Shown in pieces: positions 22,823 to 35,822 of a stretch of 64,000 bases of DNA (position 1 is the first letter of the stretch; each line of letters starts with the position of its first letter). The notes beneath the pieces were generated by a model. It did no database searches, was not told the DNA's origin, and saw only the letters and a program-made list of their open reading frames with translations. The stretch covers positions 1,054,001 through 1,118,000 of the forward strand of contig RCTD01000011.1 of assembly GCA_014898415.1 (NCBI GenBank), in the 5' to 3' direction. A program made the translations under genes and the position numbers. Source of the stretch: Stromatinia cepivora (Eukaryota > Ascomycota > Leotiomycetes > Helotiales > Sclerotiniaceae).

Positions 22823-24868
22823 TTACACTTGGTGAATAGCAGTTGGTCCCTCTTCATTGAAATCAACTCGTGATAAAAATCCCTTCGACAATCCTTGATC
22901 TACAACGAATATCACCTTGGCAGCTACTTGAGATCCCAAAAACACGGCCTCTTCATAAGTCTTCCACTCTGGGAAATATCCTGGAGGATTGGCGACCCTG
23001 ATGCTAGTGGGCGACTGGGAGTGTGATGAATGCTGAGCATTTGCCCCACCGTTGAATGAAGCGATTGAATTATTAGGATTGAGTGCAGGATTAGATGCAG
23101 TAGTCGCTGCAAGGAGTAAAGGATTGACCGCACTGGCTGAGGGCACTGGATGTGGTGTCGAGGAGAAAGAAGCATTAGGTGTCATGGAACCTGTGCCAGA
23201 AGGTGTTGCTAGGTTTGATGGGAGTTCGCTCATGAACATGGTTGCAGAGCTTGGTGAAATGAGATATCGGTTATTGAGGATTGCAATCAGCGCATCCTTG
23301 AAGCCTCTGACCTTTGATCCCGATCCACAGATGATCAAAGAGTCCCAAGCATCTTGGCGTTTGGAAATATCGTCGACGGAAAGAATTGTCCTGTAGACTG
23401 TATCGGCGATGGCGTCCATATAACTTTCACTTGCTGCTTGGAATCGTTCTAAGCCGATATCAATATCTCTCCTCATGCGGTCTGGGTGCTCATCTTCCCA
23501 AGCTTTCTGTCTACGCGCTGTCTTGGCTTGTTCACGAGCTACAGCTCCATCTACTGCAACAGCCGGATCGGTACTTGTTGTAGCCTCAATGGGGGGTTCT
23601 GTGGTTGTATCGGTAGTTTTGTTAGTCGCATCGGTAGGAGATGGTGCTCCTTCATGATTCGCTGTAGTTACTGGCTCGGGTGTCTTTTGACGTTTTGCAT
23701 CTGGCTCAGGAAGTGACGATTCGTAATGGAATGTGGCACGAGGTCTCTTCGAATTTGGTAATCTCACTGGCTTTGCTGCTGCTGCCTCTGCTGCCTCTTT
23801 GTCCTTCTGTGCTTTCTTAGAAGCTTTTCCAGCTTTCTCTTTTTCAATCTTTGCCAGATACTCTTGGGTTTTCCCACTTGCCACAATACTGGCAACGTCT
23901 AAAACACCATCATCCTCTGTAACATCGACGCCATTAATGGTATCTTCTTCTCCCACCTCAGTGTTGTGCCCTGGTCCGCGAGGAGCTTCTGTAACCCTAA
24001 CATTTGGTCCAGACGAAGGCGCACCAGTGGAAGCCGCAGCGGCAGGGTTGCTTACTGCCTCGACGTTATCATCACCACCCGGTAGAGGGGTTCCCGGAGG
24101 TAAGATCTCGCAAATTGGACTCCTCTTCAATTGCTCTGCCATGTCCCTTGTGAAATCCTTCGACTTGAGTAACTCTTGCAAACGCAATGTCATAGCCTCT
24201 CCACCCGACTGTGGTACATTTCCTCTGCCGCTTATTTGAAAATCCGTAACAGCAGTAATGTCAACTTTTTCGAATCCTACATCAATGACCGTTGAGTTTA
24301 CAATCCCAAATGCATATGAAGTTGCCAATGCACTGTCCATGATGCAAAGTGCGGGAGTTCTGAACTTTTCAAATATGAATTGAGTGAGGTCTTCATGATT
24401 CTTGGCTGTCCAAGCAGGTTGTGCGATCAACATAACAGGAGTATGAAGAGTTGGCGACAATTGGTTGTGAACATGATGTAGAAAAGCGCAAAAGGCTGGG
24501 AGGTTCTCGATTCGACCCTCTAAACTTTTTCAGTACATGTAAAATCTGTGAGAAACGTTGCGCAAACCTTTCAATGGCCAAATAGCACCTTCATCATCCT
24601 CAGGAACCTCTTCTAATTCTTCTTCCTCATCTGCCTTGTTTTCTTTAATTCCCCCCATCTGAGTATCACCATTTGTTGTAGCTGAGGCATCTTTCTTTTT
24701 TGGTCGAATTTTGTATGGCTCATATGTTTTTCCATCAGGAGCGAGGAACATACGTGTAGGAAATCGTCGTTGTGGTGGAGTGAAGGATTCGGGAAGACCT
24801 AGTTGAGCAAGAGTAGTTTGTGAGCCTGGCGCAATAATAAGGATATGCTCATCCTTGAAGGGTGGCAT
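22823..24868 (-). CDS. ARP9: Actin-related protein Arp9 (SWI/SNF and RSC subunit)
   Basis: Nuclear actin-related protein that pairs with Arp7 (or Arp42 in fission yeast) on the helicase-SANT-associated domain of the SWI/SNF and RSC remodelling ATPases. Exons 24868-24568 and 24519-22823 join across a 48-nt intron to 665 codons. The N-terminus (MPPFKDEHILIIAPGSQTTLAQLGLP) is the first actin strand pair. After the intron come LPAFCAFLHHVHNQLSPTLH and PVMLIAQPAWT, then ALCIMDSALATSYAFGIVNS and STVIDVGFEKVDITAV, the second phosphate-loop region. A long charged insertion (about residues 270-390, rich in A, K, E, T) separates the halves. The C-terminus has IICGSGSKVRGFKDAL and VDQGLSKGFLSRVDFNEEGP. 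A GTAAGT overlaps the stop codon, so a short further exon cannot be excluded. Confidence 0.9.
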
Positions 24869-26427
24869 TTTTGCGAATGGTAATGGTTAATTCGGATAAA
24901 TTGTGGTGGTAATTCCCGTCGGATTATTGGCGCGATGAATTATCGTAGTCAAATACAAGTGAAGTAAGCTGCGCTGTCGAGTTTGATAAATTTTGAATAC
25001 GGTTATTGATCTAGAATTGAGGTTGTTCTGATGGAGACGCGATGATGTTCGGTTAGCTGGTCCAAGCTTCACAAGGCTGTGTATAATCACCTGAATCTTT
25101 GCACTAGTCTACTTTTAACTTAGCATCAAATCTCCAAAATAACAAAACAAGCGTGATCAGAATGAACCACAACATGAACTGAAAATATGAACCATACTAC
25201 TTTTTTAAAGGCTCGAGGTAGATGCTCGGTGAAAGAAGCAAAATATCAATGATATCGTGTACCAGTATTTTTGTGTCCGTTGGAAGCCTTAATTCATATT
25301 ATTGGTTGGCAAATAATGACTAATCATTTAGCAATTTATAATGTCATTCGCTCGAGTTAACGTTGATAGTTCTCCTCAATCAGACTGCTCATATGATAGG
25401 TAGTATTCTCTACTAGGTAGCTATAGCTATCATCAGTGTAGGAGCCATCATGCATTCGTTACACATGCAGCTAATTTCCATCGGCCAGGAAGACCAAATG
25501 ATGAATGTTTGAAAACTACAGGTACTTCTACCTTTGCCATAAATCCCATCAGTTCGTTCCATGATCAATTCGACCCCCTTTTTCCATTTTAATGATCCGA
25601 GCCAGATTTCGTGTTTCTATCTTTCACTTGCATCACCAAAGAGGCCGTTCTCTCAAGCTTAAGAATTGGCAATTGTGTGTTTACTTAACTAGGTTATTTG
25701 AACCGCTGGAGATTTGCCCACCATAGTTGAAGAAGTGAGTGCCGAAAATCCTCATGGCTATGTTGCACGTCTAGACTTTTAACCATTACTGGGCAATACA
25801 CGTACTGGAGATGATCAAGTGAAGGAAGCCGAAATTATAGTCATTTGACTCGGACTTCTGATCTCTATCCATCCCTTCAGAGAAAGTGACCAGAACGAAC
25901 GACTTTGGTTCCTTAATTCGCAACTAATAATACTTTCAAATTGATAAAATCCTGTCTTCTCTTTTTTTGTCTTGCCCTTTTCATCTCTTACTCTACAACG
26001 CTTGCCAAAGTCTGAAGTCTTTCACACTTGCTGGACTTTATTACTTCATCACTTTTCTCTTGGACAGCCAGTCCTCATTTTTTATTACCGCTACATTGGC
26101 ATGCCTTGTCAACAAGTCCTAATTCTACATTCTCATAAATTCATCTGTCCATTTTCACATCACTTGCAGAACTAACAATACATGACGTCCTGATAGGACT
26201 GCATTTTTTATGCCATCTTTGTTTCCGATTTCACATGGGTTTTCACGATTAATGAGTCATAAAATAGACTTTTCACAATATCATACTGTAGCTCTGGTTG
26301 AAGAGGCTTTTTCTTCAAGTGAAAGATGTCGAAATAAAAGCTTCAAATTCCGCGTCCATGCTATTCCTAATCAACATCGACTAATAATAGAAAAGAGAGA
26401 TGTATATCCGAAAGGAACTCCATAAAT
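24869..26427. other. Intergenic region
   Basis: About 1.5 kb without a supported gene. It holds the promoter of Arp9 and the 3' flank of the adenylation-domain gene. In particular, no carrier-protein or reductase coding sequence is seen here on the minus strand. Confidence 0.55.
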
Positions 26428-28702
26428 CTACGCAAGTTCATCAATCTCCTCCTTATAATCCTCTAAAACCCTATTTCTACTAACAGTCCCCTTAGCAGTC
26501 CTAGCCAACGGTTTCCGCGGATCCACAAACAAGATCCGATCCTTTGCAAGAAACGCATCAGTTCGATAATAAACATTTGTCTTCTCAACAATTGGCCAAA
26601 GTTTCTCGATCAAATTCTTCTTCTGCTCTTCAGATACCAATTCCTTGGAAGCAAGTTCCACTAAAAGAGCAATTCCCGTGGTATAATTCTCCAAGCCAAT
26701 TTTCTGGACAGGAACCACGATGGCATCTGTAATACCATGATATTTGAGAACAGCATGTTCGATGATAGTTGGGTTGGCAATCATTGTATTGGCAAGAACT
26801 ATCATATCGTCTGATCTTGCTTTGTAAATCCAGAGATCTGGTTTAGTCGGATGAGGAGAGTATAGATCACGAGTGGCAAACTTTATCATTGAGGAGTTAG
26901 TAGTATCCCAATGAGAAAATGTTTTGGCGTGAAGTGAGGACATAGAACTAACTGCGTTGGGAGGAAAGGGACGTATAAATTGGAACATGCAAAGTTGGAT
27001 GCTAGGGAATAGTGATGACGGATAAGAGCTAGAACGAGAAATTGCGGTTACATACCTCCTTAAGATCAGGGAAGAGTTTAAAAACCGGCTGCTCATCCTT
27101 CGGTTCTGGATTTCGAACAATAAATGCTTCGAAAAAATTCTCAACTTCATGAAAAGGTCGAAACTGTAACCCAGCAGCCGGATGCGCCTGGAAATATTTC
27201 CAGTCTTTGGGATCCCAATCTCCACTTCTCCGAATCAAGGGATAGCTTACTGATTCGGTAGATCCGTGAGATGTATACAGATCCAATTTGTTGGCAACAA
27301 TATCTCCCAAAGCTCGTGCTACATCTCCGCCCCCATAACACATTAAACCAACACGAGTGGCTAGAAAATCGAGAAGTTCTGGGTCTCTAGCACAGGCGGC
27401 TACTAATGGCGGTCCGCCAAGAATCCCAGTTACATCGCCTGTATGTTTTGAGTCCTTCGGCTGCAAGAGCGGCTGTGGGAATTGTGGCTGCAGGTGGAAA
27501 TACGTAGCTTGTATGTCTTACTATTGCCGCAATCATGATACAGATCGCTGAAGTCTAGAATGTGGAGGGGTATGTTAATATGATGATTTTTAAAATGAGT
27601 ACTTGATAGTTTACAAGAAAGAGAGAATCTCACGTGAAACGGCGCAGTAAGAGAAAAGACTCTCCCGCTTTCACTCTTTTTATCCAATGACTCGAATCCT
27701 TCTGGTGGATCCAATTGCAAAGCTCGCATATAAGCAGCCGCAAAATCATGAGTATAAATTACCGGTTTCGGGAGCCCAGTAGTCCCAGATGTATGGAGTG
27801 CGACTAGTGGTTCTCTTTTCGCTTGTTCAAATGTTTTATCATAGGGAAAATGGGCGTAAGTAGTATTGAGTAGCTCATCGATAGAAGGAATAGTGAGAAC
27901 TTGTAGATAACCGTGGAGTTTTACGACAGGGGCTACAGTTGGGGGTTGAGGGGAAGTGGTTAGAAGGACCCGGCAGGACATGGTTGTGAAGAGATGAGTG
28001 GTGGCTGATGGGGTGAGAAGAGGTGATGTGAGGAGAAGCTGTGTTTGCAAGTTAGCTTTCAGCTACGATTAACCCCTCAACCCCTCATTCTACTCTCCTT
28101 CCTCCCCCTCACAAATACCCCTAGCATTCCCCATGCCCCTTCCATTTCGACTTTCCTCTCCTTGAAAATTTTCCCCAAATTCATAAAAAACCCCCCAAAA
28201 AACCTACCTTATACGCCGCCTTCACAGCTCCCAAAATAAAAACTACATATCGAAAATCATTCCAACCCATATAACACAAATTCTGAAAATCTTTTCCCGG
28301 TCCCAATTTCTCAGTTAACCAGTTAGCAGCACCATTGACTGCATTTGCCAACTGAGCATAATTGATTTTACGGTAGCCTTGAGAGTAACCGGTTAGGGAT
28401 ATCTATGGTATTGGGATGAGTGTGAATAATTGCTTATTAGGGTAGAAGATTGCGGGAGAGGAAGTGAGGAACAAAAATTATACGGGACCGAAGGGAAAAG
28501 TGGAAAATTTATAGAAAGCTTGATGTTTGATGAGGGGGGATACAAGAGCACAAATCAAACTTACGGGATATTCTCCAAACTCTACATCTGGAAGTACTCT
28601 GGCCATTTCATCAAGCATGTTAATGAGAAGTTGGGGTTTATTATACGTCGGATGTCTTGCTTCAGGACCAGGGTATCCCTCTTCAGAGATTATTGAAGCC
28701 AT
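26428..28702 (-). pseudogene. NRPS-like stand-alone adenylation domain, frameshifted
   Basis: Adenylate-forming enzyme of the NRPS-like/acetyl-CoA synthetase-like type. Exons 28702-28565, 28402-28208, 28038-27634, 27554-27056 and 26880-26428 all begin and end in phase 0, giving about 562 residues. Visible core motifs are HTSGTTGLPKPVIYTH (A3), YTSHGSTES (A5), KARSDDMIVLAN (A7 region) and RTAKGTVSRNR (A10). Exon 4 has 499 nt, one too many. The frame shifts at a run of four A on the coding strand (27445-27448), and removing one base would restore GLKHTGDVTGILGGPP. The protein stops right after A10, with no thiolation, thioesterase or reductase domain, unlike most NRPS-like enzymes. It is either a decaying gene or a real single-domain ligase with a sequencing error. 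Confidence 0.82.
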
Positions 28703-29338
28703 TTTGAGTCTGGGTTATAGTGGGGTTGTGGGTTGCAACCTGAATGACTCTGATGGTGGAGATGTGGAGGCTTGTTTTCTCTATTGCCTCTGAGCTATTA
28801 AGTCGAGAAAGAAAGAAAGGGAAGAGGGAAGAGTACAGTATCGTAACTTTTCAATTTGAGGATACATATACGCTAAAAGTATCAATATCAGCCCAACCTG
28901 ACGATATCCACCTACAACACCAACCAACAAATGCATACGTATTCGAGCACCTAATTCCGACCTAACATGACACAGCATAGTGTGATTGCAGAGTTATAGT
29001 TGTCTATCTGCATGCGAGGGGCGAAAGAATACTAGGTAGTGACAACTATAAAGGCGGGAGAACATTAAATACCTAATCAGAGCAACCGAAAAACAACATG
29101 TGCAGTACTGAAAATTCAAAATCAACGAAGTTAATGTAGTCTGGGCAATGCAAAAATTGCATAGAAGCAGGACTCTGCCTAAAAGCAATTACAGACTAGC
29201 CAAAATTATTGAGGGGGAAATAACCTTAAATGCCCGGGCATGTAACAACTATTTCTGCAATGGGCCTACAACCGCATCTTCTCCCTCATGCTTTCCTCCT
29301 GATAAATAACTCATAACAGGGTCTTGGAGCAACATAAA
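28703..29338. other. Intergenic region
   Basis: No gene seen between the adenylation-domain gene and the membrane protein gene. Confidence 0.5.
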
Positions 29339-30092
29339 TCAATCAATAGGGTCATCACTCTTCTTCCCAGCGCCAACATAGTACTCAGCCCGCCTTCCTT
29401 TGCTGCCATTTGCCTGATAAATCATATTCCGTTCTCCCCACAATGCTGTAAGACCCACGCCAGTAGCAACAATAGCAGTAAAACAGAGAAGAGCCTCTAT
29501 AACACGTCCAGCTTTTGCATTAGCACAATGTCTATGCGAAAATTCGTTCGGGTACCGAATAACTTGGCATGTCCAAGATTCGAAATCGAAAGTACCTTCG
29601 TGATAGTGTCCGTGGTGATTGGGTTCGTATGTTGATGAATGGAAGTATGTGATGTGGAGATATATCATTGCGACGAAGGACAAGAGTGCGTTGAATGTCA
29701 AACCATAGCGGAGAATCGAGATAGGCGGGTGTGGGTAGGTCTAATGATAATTAGTATTTCTATTTGTAACGGCCGTGAATTACTGCTGGGCTTACTCGTT
29801 TGCTGTTAGGCCAGAATGATATTTGAAATGCTATGCACGATGTGGATATGACTAGAGATATAACACTGGACGCTAGCGCCAATTTAGTACTTGATACGTC
29901 GAGGTGCTCTGGAAGAACATAAATTTTGAAGGTCTTGTAGCCGAAATGAAGGTCTTCTGTTACACTCAAAGTGTCCCAGGAAATTAAGGCTAGAATCGAG
30001 CCATAAAAGTGGACGCTGGCAATCGAGAGGAGTAGAAGAATGACGGTTGACGTCATGAATGGGATGTGTGCTTGCCTTGTGGAAGCTGGCAT
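29339..30092 (-). CDS. Four-helix membrane protein, unknown function
   Basis: Exons 30092-29796 and 29740-29339 join across a 55-nt intron (phase 0) to 232 codons. Four hydrophobic helices are visible, at about residues 13-36 (TVILLLLSIASVHFYGSILAL), 69-93 (ALASSVISLVISTSCIAF), 108-130 (LTFNALLSFVAMIYLHITYF) and 178-199 (IEALLCFTAIVATGVGLTAL). The loop between helices 3 and 4 is rich in histidine (PNHHGHYHEG) and has cysteines in SWTCQV and HRHCANA. The layout resembles MARVEL-like fungal membrane proteins, but I cannot assign a family. The C-terminus is polar and probably cytosolic (GSKGRRAEYYVG). Confidence 0.78.
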
Positions 30093-31601
30093 TGTTCATC
30101 AAAGTGCGATGAATGAGAAAAAATTGCGGAAAGACACAAAAGTTGCCCGAAAGCGTGGTGAAGAGAAAGTACAGAAGTAAAAGAGAAGAGTCTTCAAGAC
30201 TGGTTGATTAGTGTTGTACTGTGGGTGTTAGGTCTGTAGTCTGAATTTGATGAAACTTTGGAGTGGTGAGGTGGTGAGATGGTAAGATGTTCTCTTGATA
30301 CTTCATGGCTTAAGAAGAGGTTAGAGGCTGTGTTTCTGGTTGTGGTTAAAATTAGTGCCGACGGAGTGAATCACGGTGGTAATTCAAACTCGCATGTCAA
30401 TATCGGCGTGGTCCAAGCTACCAGTAAGTGCTGTCATGTACATGTGATGTACCGCTGCTGAGCGTTCATAACCATGTGGAACTACCTGCGTGTAGAGAAT
30501 CTCCGTCCCTGTGAAAGACGACCGTACATACAGGGCGTGCACGGTATCAATACGACTGCTCTGTGAGTGAATTTACTCAATACATAGCTTTCGAGATCGC
30601 AATGGAACAAAACGACCTAATGGAAAGGCAGGGAACACAATCAGAACATAGAACATCCGATTGCGTTTTCGAACAACCAAATAGAGCCCCAAGGGGAGTA
30701 ACAACCCCAAGAATGTCCTAGCAACTACGCATGAAATAGATGTGATTATGCTTGCGTAGATACTTAATACCATAGCATAGCACTTTACACTTGGAGATGG
30801 TTAATCATAACCAAAGTAAGATTATGTTTAGATCGATGAAGATCATTCCCACGCGTTGGAGTACCAAGGAACCATCTCCCCTTACCCGGACTTCGGGACC
30901 TCAGCAATAGGCCAGCAAGACGCTATGACAAAAATCAGGATACTTATTGCAGTAACAGTGCAAGAATGAGGTTTTGGCGACATTCGCTTCCAATGTAGAA
31001 ATACACTTTCATTCATTCGCCGCCTCTAAAGTACAATCATAACGAATCGGACGTTGAACCAAGTTGTTGTCATCGATCGCCATAAGCGAAAGTCTTCTAC
31101 GACAATAGATTTTCTCATCAAGCCAAACGAGTAATCGGTATATGTGCATAAACCCCACCCGCATCATAAATATTTTATCTACTCCATTGGTTTCAATGTG
31201 TAGGTATCTCATTTACTTCCACTGGGCCTATAGATAGCAAGGAAGATGGGACTTCCCACACACTGAATGCAAGCTCAAATGTAACCTCAAGTGCAACCTA
31301 ACTGCAACCTAACTGCAACCTCAAACACAGTTTATTCAACGACCATCTCATTAACCCACCTACCTTGACATCTTGACTTATATTCTACATTGACAAGATG
31401 ATGATCTTATACCAGGGATGTACGATTGATAAGATGTTTATTATTATACATCTAATTCTAGCATGGCCGAGTGGATATATCTATAACAACTCCTCTACTC
31501 TATAGTAAATACACTGATATCCCGCCATGATAATCCAGGATTCTTCATCTATTCATACACCACATCTTTTGTTGTACTTTTCCTCCAGCAGGTCTGGTCT
31601 T
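30093..31601. other. Intergenic region
   Basis: No gene is supported. A small direct repeat (CAACCTAACTG, two units) lies near 31294-31320. A tRNA-like A-box fragment (GCATGGCCGAGTGG at 31462) has no acceptor stem or B box. Confidence 0.5.
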
Positions 31602-33718
31602 CTATCCCTCAAAAACACTATGTTGTAATTCCACCCCGAATTGATCCTTCGCCAAAAACCTCATCTGCTTTTCAATATCATCTTCCATACCACCACCCCA
31701 TCCAAGCAACTGTCTGATCTTGCTTCCCAAAAACGCTATATCGGTACTGAGTAGCACAAACCTAAACAAAAGATGTTTCCACCCATTAATCCATCTTTCT
31801 CTCCAACTCAAATCCTTGCTATCGACCAAACTGCGAGATGCCCATAAACCCGTCATTTTGATACGATTAACAGGAGAGCCGAGAAATTGATTGTTGCCTT
31901 GCACGATGCGCATATTGCGACCGATGAAGAGGAGTTCACGTGGGAAATTCTCTTCTTCAGATAGGACGTCCCGGATACCCTGGCGGAGTCTTTCTTGAAC
32001 CTCGTAATGGCGTTCGGCAGCCGTTTTGCCTTTCAGATCTTTGGTGATGCGATCTTTGGTGCTATTGTCACCACCGTCATAGGGGCGCATAAGAGTTGCG
32101 GATGCGAAAAGATCTGGAGCTTTGACGCCCCAAGCAGAGGTGATTTTATTGAGAGAAGCATTATCAAAGGTCATGATTGCTTTCCAAAATTGACAGTATT
32201 GGTGACGGAACGTTGGATCCATATAAACGTATAGACCGTGATCGATTAAGACAAGTTCCGGTTCACCATTAGGCTGTCGTCGGATAAAAATGTTTCCTGG
32301 ATGAGGATCACAATGTACGACTCCCCAGAGGAACATTTGTGCGGAAAAGAGATCAACCATGGTTGTCATGACTTGTTTTAGACTGAGTCCTAGACCACCT
32401 TTGCCATTACGACCTCTCCATTCCCCGCTACGATCAGGCTTGAGATTATCATTCGCAAAGTTGGCTGGCGAGGGGGTTGATAGTGGGGTTCCTTTCGCTC
32501 CGGGTGAACCTTTGCCATATCCGCCACGCCAAGGAGCTGTCAAAGCTTCTTTGTCCCAAAGACGTACACCTTCGATCCATTCTGTTGTCATGACTCGTTT
32601 CGAGGAAAGATCACGGTATACCTTGGGGATATAAACACGACCGTTCAACCGTGGTTCACCCGCTACTAGTCGGGCCATCAATTCTGCGTTGTTTGCTTCA
32701 TTCACAAAGTCCGTTTCCAGCATTAAGCGTTCTGTAATATAGGGCACTAGACTGTATAAAGGAAGGTCGAACCAATATGTGTATACTTTCATCACTACTC
32801 TTGATATATTGTTAGCAAGGTCTAGCTATTCCTGAATGCATTTCAAATGAAAGAGACTCACTTGAAAGCCCACAGATCCCAACCCACTTGGCTAGCAATC
32901 TCTCGTTTCTGCACCTTGATTGCCACTTCTCTCCCATCAGCCAACCTCGCCCAATGAACTTGTGCAACAGAGGCTGAAGCTCTAGCTTTGGTCTCAATAA
33001 CTCCAGACCCGGGCTTATTTGTAAAACTAACACCAAACACTTCTTCGGGGCTTTTGCCTTCAAATTCCTCGCGGATAACCTTTTCTACATCCTGCCACGA
33101 ATTCTGGGGAGCATCATCAAACATTCTCGCGAACATTTTCTGGAATTCAGGGGGTAAGACTGCACTTTGCATAGCAATTGCTTGCCCGATTTTTAAATAC
33201 AGCCCTCCATTCTGGTGTAATAGATTGAACATCCTCTCAGCATTTCTCCTATGTAAGTCGGTAATGTCACCACCAAGAATCGGATTGGGTCGAAAGTTAA
33301 GCTTATAATCGATTGCCACCAATATACCCAAGCCAAATGTCCTCATTGATCTAGTGATAGAAGATGCGTATAATTGTGTGTCTATAAGATAGGCTATGCC
33401 TGTCGCCGCCGAAACATATAGTAATCTTCGTCCCCATTTTATTGTTCGAGGATATAGCTTTGGAGGTGCAGCTTTTCCCAACGATGCTGGTGATGGCGGC
33501 ACGAAAGGCTGATACCTCTGGGCCTGCACTGAACGACTGGGAACTTTTGTATATACATGGATTCCGGCCGTTCCCTTCTTGGGTCGTAACAGATATTGGG
33601 TCGAACGTTTTCGTGTTTGCTGTGAGATTTGATATGAAAAAGAGAATGTATTAAATAATAACTTATTACATGATGGTACAATAGGCCCCGACCTTCTGCC
33701 TGCAATACGCAGGTACAT
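31602..33718 (-). CDS. MCP2: Mitochondrial ABC1/ADCK1-family atypical kinase (Mcp2-like)
   Basis: Exons 33718-32862 and 32799-31602 join across a 62-nt intron to 684 codons. The family (UbiB/ABC1/ADCK) acts on the inner mitochondrial membrane in coenzyme Q and lipid homeostasis. The ADCK1 branch includes yeast Mcp2, linked to membrane lipid transport defects. Seen here: a basic N-terminus suited to mitochondrial import, a hydrophobic segment at about 98-113, and the KxGQ motif LKIGQAIAMQSAVLPPEF (from 175). The alanine-rich loop RASASVAQVHWA (about 246) replaces the usual glycine loop. The lysine is in VAIK (268), the glutamate region in DFVNEANN, the catalytic VHCDPHPGN at about 447-455, and the metal motif LIDHG at 470. 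A glycine-rich, low-complexity insertion (about 378-421) precedes the catalytic loop. The Mcp2 name is by family resemblance; orthology is not proven. Confidence 0.9.
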
Positions 33719-35822
33719 GTCTACCTACTTTGAAAAGCCGTTATGAATAGAATACATTCAGGAAGTGAAAAACTTCGATAATCGATGATGGTGATATGAT
33801 GTATGATGTGAAGGAAAACTAATTGTGTTGACGCATCTTATCGCTGATAAGAAATCGGCTTACTTTTAAACCCGCCCTCGACATCATCCCCGAGTTTTTC
33901 AGCCATGATATAATCCGACCAATAAGGAAGACATAGACTTTTTGACATGAAGGTGTGGGTTCCATGTGGCACTCCTGCACCTTCTTAGCATTTCCGATAA
34001 AGATGGAAGATGAAGATGAAGACGGGGATGTAGATGTTTCCAATAATAGACACAAGAATGGATGGGTCGCTTGTTTCTTTCGAAATGATTATTATTAAAG
34101 ACAAAGAATGAAGGAAGGAAACGCCATAATAGTAATGTTCTTCCAACTCCTTCTCATATCCTGGCGGTACTTGTGAGTCTTACCATCTTATATGTCTGTC
34201 ATTCATCCGACGGGAGAGCCAGAGAAGGCCGGTGATGGTGCCCATTGAACGATCGTCCGGTACTTTATGCAGGAGGAGATTTTACAGGGACTCTACTCTA
34301 TCTTCCCCACGGTTAGTGTTTTACTCTCAATTCGACGATATAGTAATGATTGGCATGAACCTTTCATGTGTTCCTTCATGAAAATTGAGCACTATAAGAG
34401 TAAATGCATGCCTCGACTGAACTGGATGCCGTCACACTTTAGGTTCAAAGACGCATGAATCCAAGATTATGCATTACCTATTCGAAGCTGATGCGTATTA
34501 TTGTTTAGAGTCATAGTAAAGTACGTCGTCCATCAACTATACTCATATCTACTGAGTAGGTATATGTAGATGGGGAGTTTGTAGGTGACTAGCTGATGGT
34601 GAAGAAAAGTAAAGGAAAGTAAAGCCAACTATATACTTAGATTATTTGCGTATAAGTCTAGATGTCGCGTGAAGTGTTTGAAGTTGTGTTCCAGCCTATA
34701 GGGGGTACAAAGGAAGAACCGAAAGAAGGTTTGTGCTGCAATACAGGGCCAACAAAACAGGGGTACAGGGTACAGGGTACAGTGTACAGAGTACCAAGGT
34801 CCAGACTCGTAAAAGAACCTTGAGGAGTAAACCTTTAACTTGAATTGATGCCTCGAACCCCTAATATCATCTTCTCTATATTATTCGTACATACTATCCA
34901 TCATCTCCCTCCATTTCAAATTATCAATTGTGCCGTTCTCTCTTCTGCATAATTTACTTTGATAAATCTCCGAGAAATAAGAATGTAGAATGTTGTGTAT
35001 GTATTTTGTTCTCAATCTTATTTACAAGTACCGGACAAAATCAAAATCGATTTTTGATCAGCGTGGCTGAGCAACTTTCCTAACTTTACGGAGTGGTATG
35101 GTATTGATTGAGACGAGACACTGTTTGACGGCACAACCTCCGAAGGAACGGACAATAACTCGAAACATCCATACAATTAAGAAAGAAAACATCATATCGA
35201 AAAGTATCATCTTCTCTCGCACAAACAATTCAAGACTTTGATATGCAATTGATTTTCTATACAATTTTTTATTATACGGTTATCCAAAATTACGATTTTA
35301 TTTACTTATCTACACAGCCTTGAAATCTCGGAAGAATTCAATTGTGGCTTCGAGACCAATTGAAAGACACTCCACACGATATCCCTCCTTCTACTGCACC
35401 TAATAAGCCAACGAGATAGTACGAGGGACCATTCTTGGAAGGCGTCATTATCAACACTATTAACCTTACATGTACTTCAGTTATCCCCGCCTGTTTCTTG
35501 TTTCTAGTCTGTTCAAGGCGATTTCTGGAGAGGAAACTACAACAACTTACACCCATCGATCGAAGTCTTTATTGTTCAATTTATGCTCCTCTTGTTTTAC
35601 TTAGATCACCGAAATTATTTCATTAATCGATGTTTGGTCAGGAGTGGAGAATCAAGGAAAATAATAATAATTACAGTCTACGAATTGAGACTTAAGGTAC
35701 ATTCCGCGTCAACATCACCTGGGCACCTCACCCATTGATCGAACGACCACGATAAGTGCCGCGTCTTGAAGACGCTGGCATACTCAATTTTTCTACGCAT
35801 CTGGAAACCCCAGGGCGTCAAG
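33719..35822. other. Divergent intergenic region
   Basis: A 2.1-kb region between the minus-strand kinase and the plus-strand palI gene. It would hold both promoters. A 7-bp tandem run of GGTACAG lies at 34762-34794. No gene seen. Confidence 0.5.
34762..34794. repeat. Short GGTACAG tandem repeat
   Basis: About four and a half imperfect 7-bp units (GGTACAG, then GTGTACAGAGTAC), upstream of palI. Confidence 0.75.

Noticed and set aside
23052..24239. Several plus-strand frames of 60-168 codons across the Arp9 gene
   Set aside because: Antisense shadows of a gene with clear actin-fold motifs and a supported intron.
26210..26425. Carrier-protein or reductase domain downstream of the adenylation domain
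   Set aside because: I looked for coding continuation on the minus strand in 24.9-26.4 kb and saw neither a phosphopantetheine motif nor a Rossmann glycine motif.
31462..31475. tRNA-like A box GCATGGCCGAGTGG
   Set aside because: No B box, anticodon arm or acceptor stem in the following 100 nt, so it is at most a tRNA-derived fragment.
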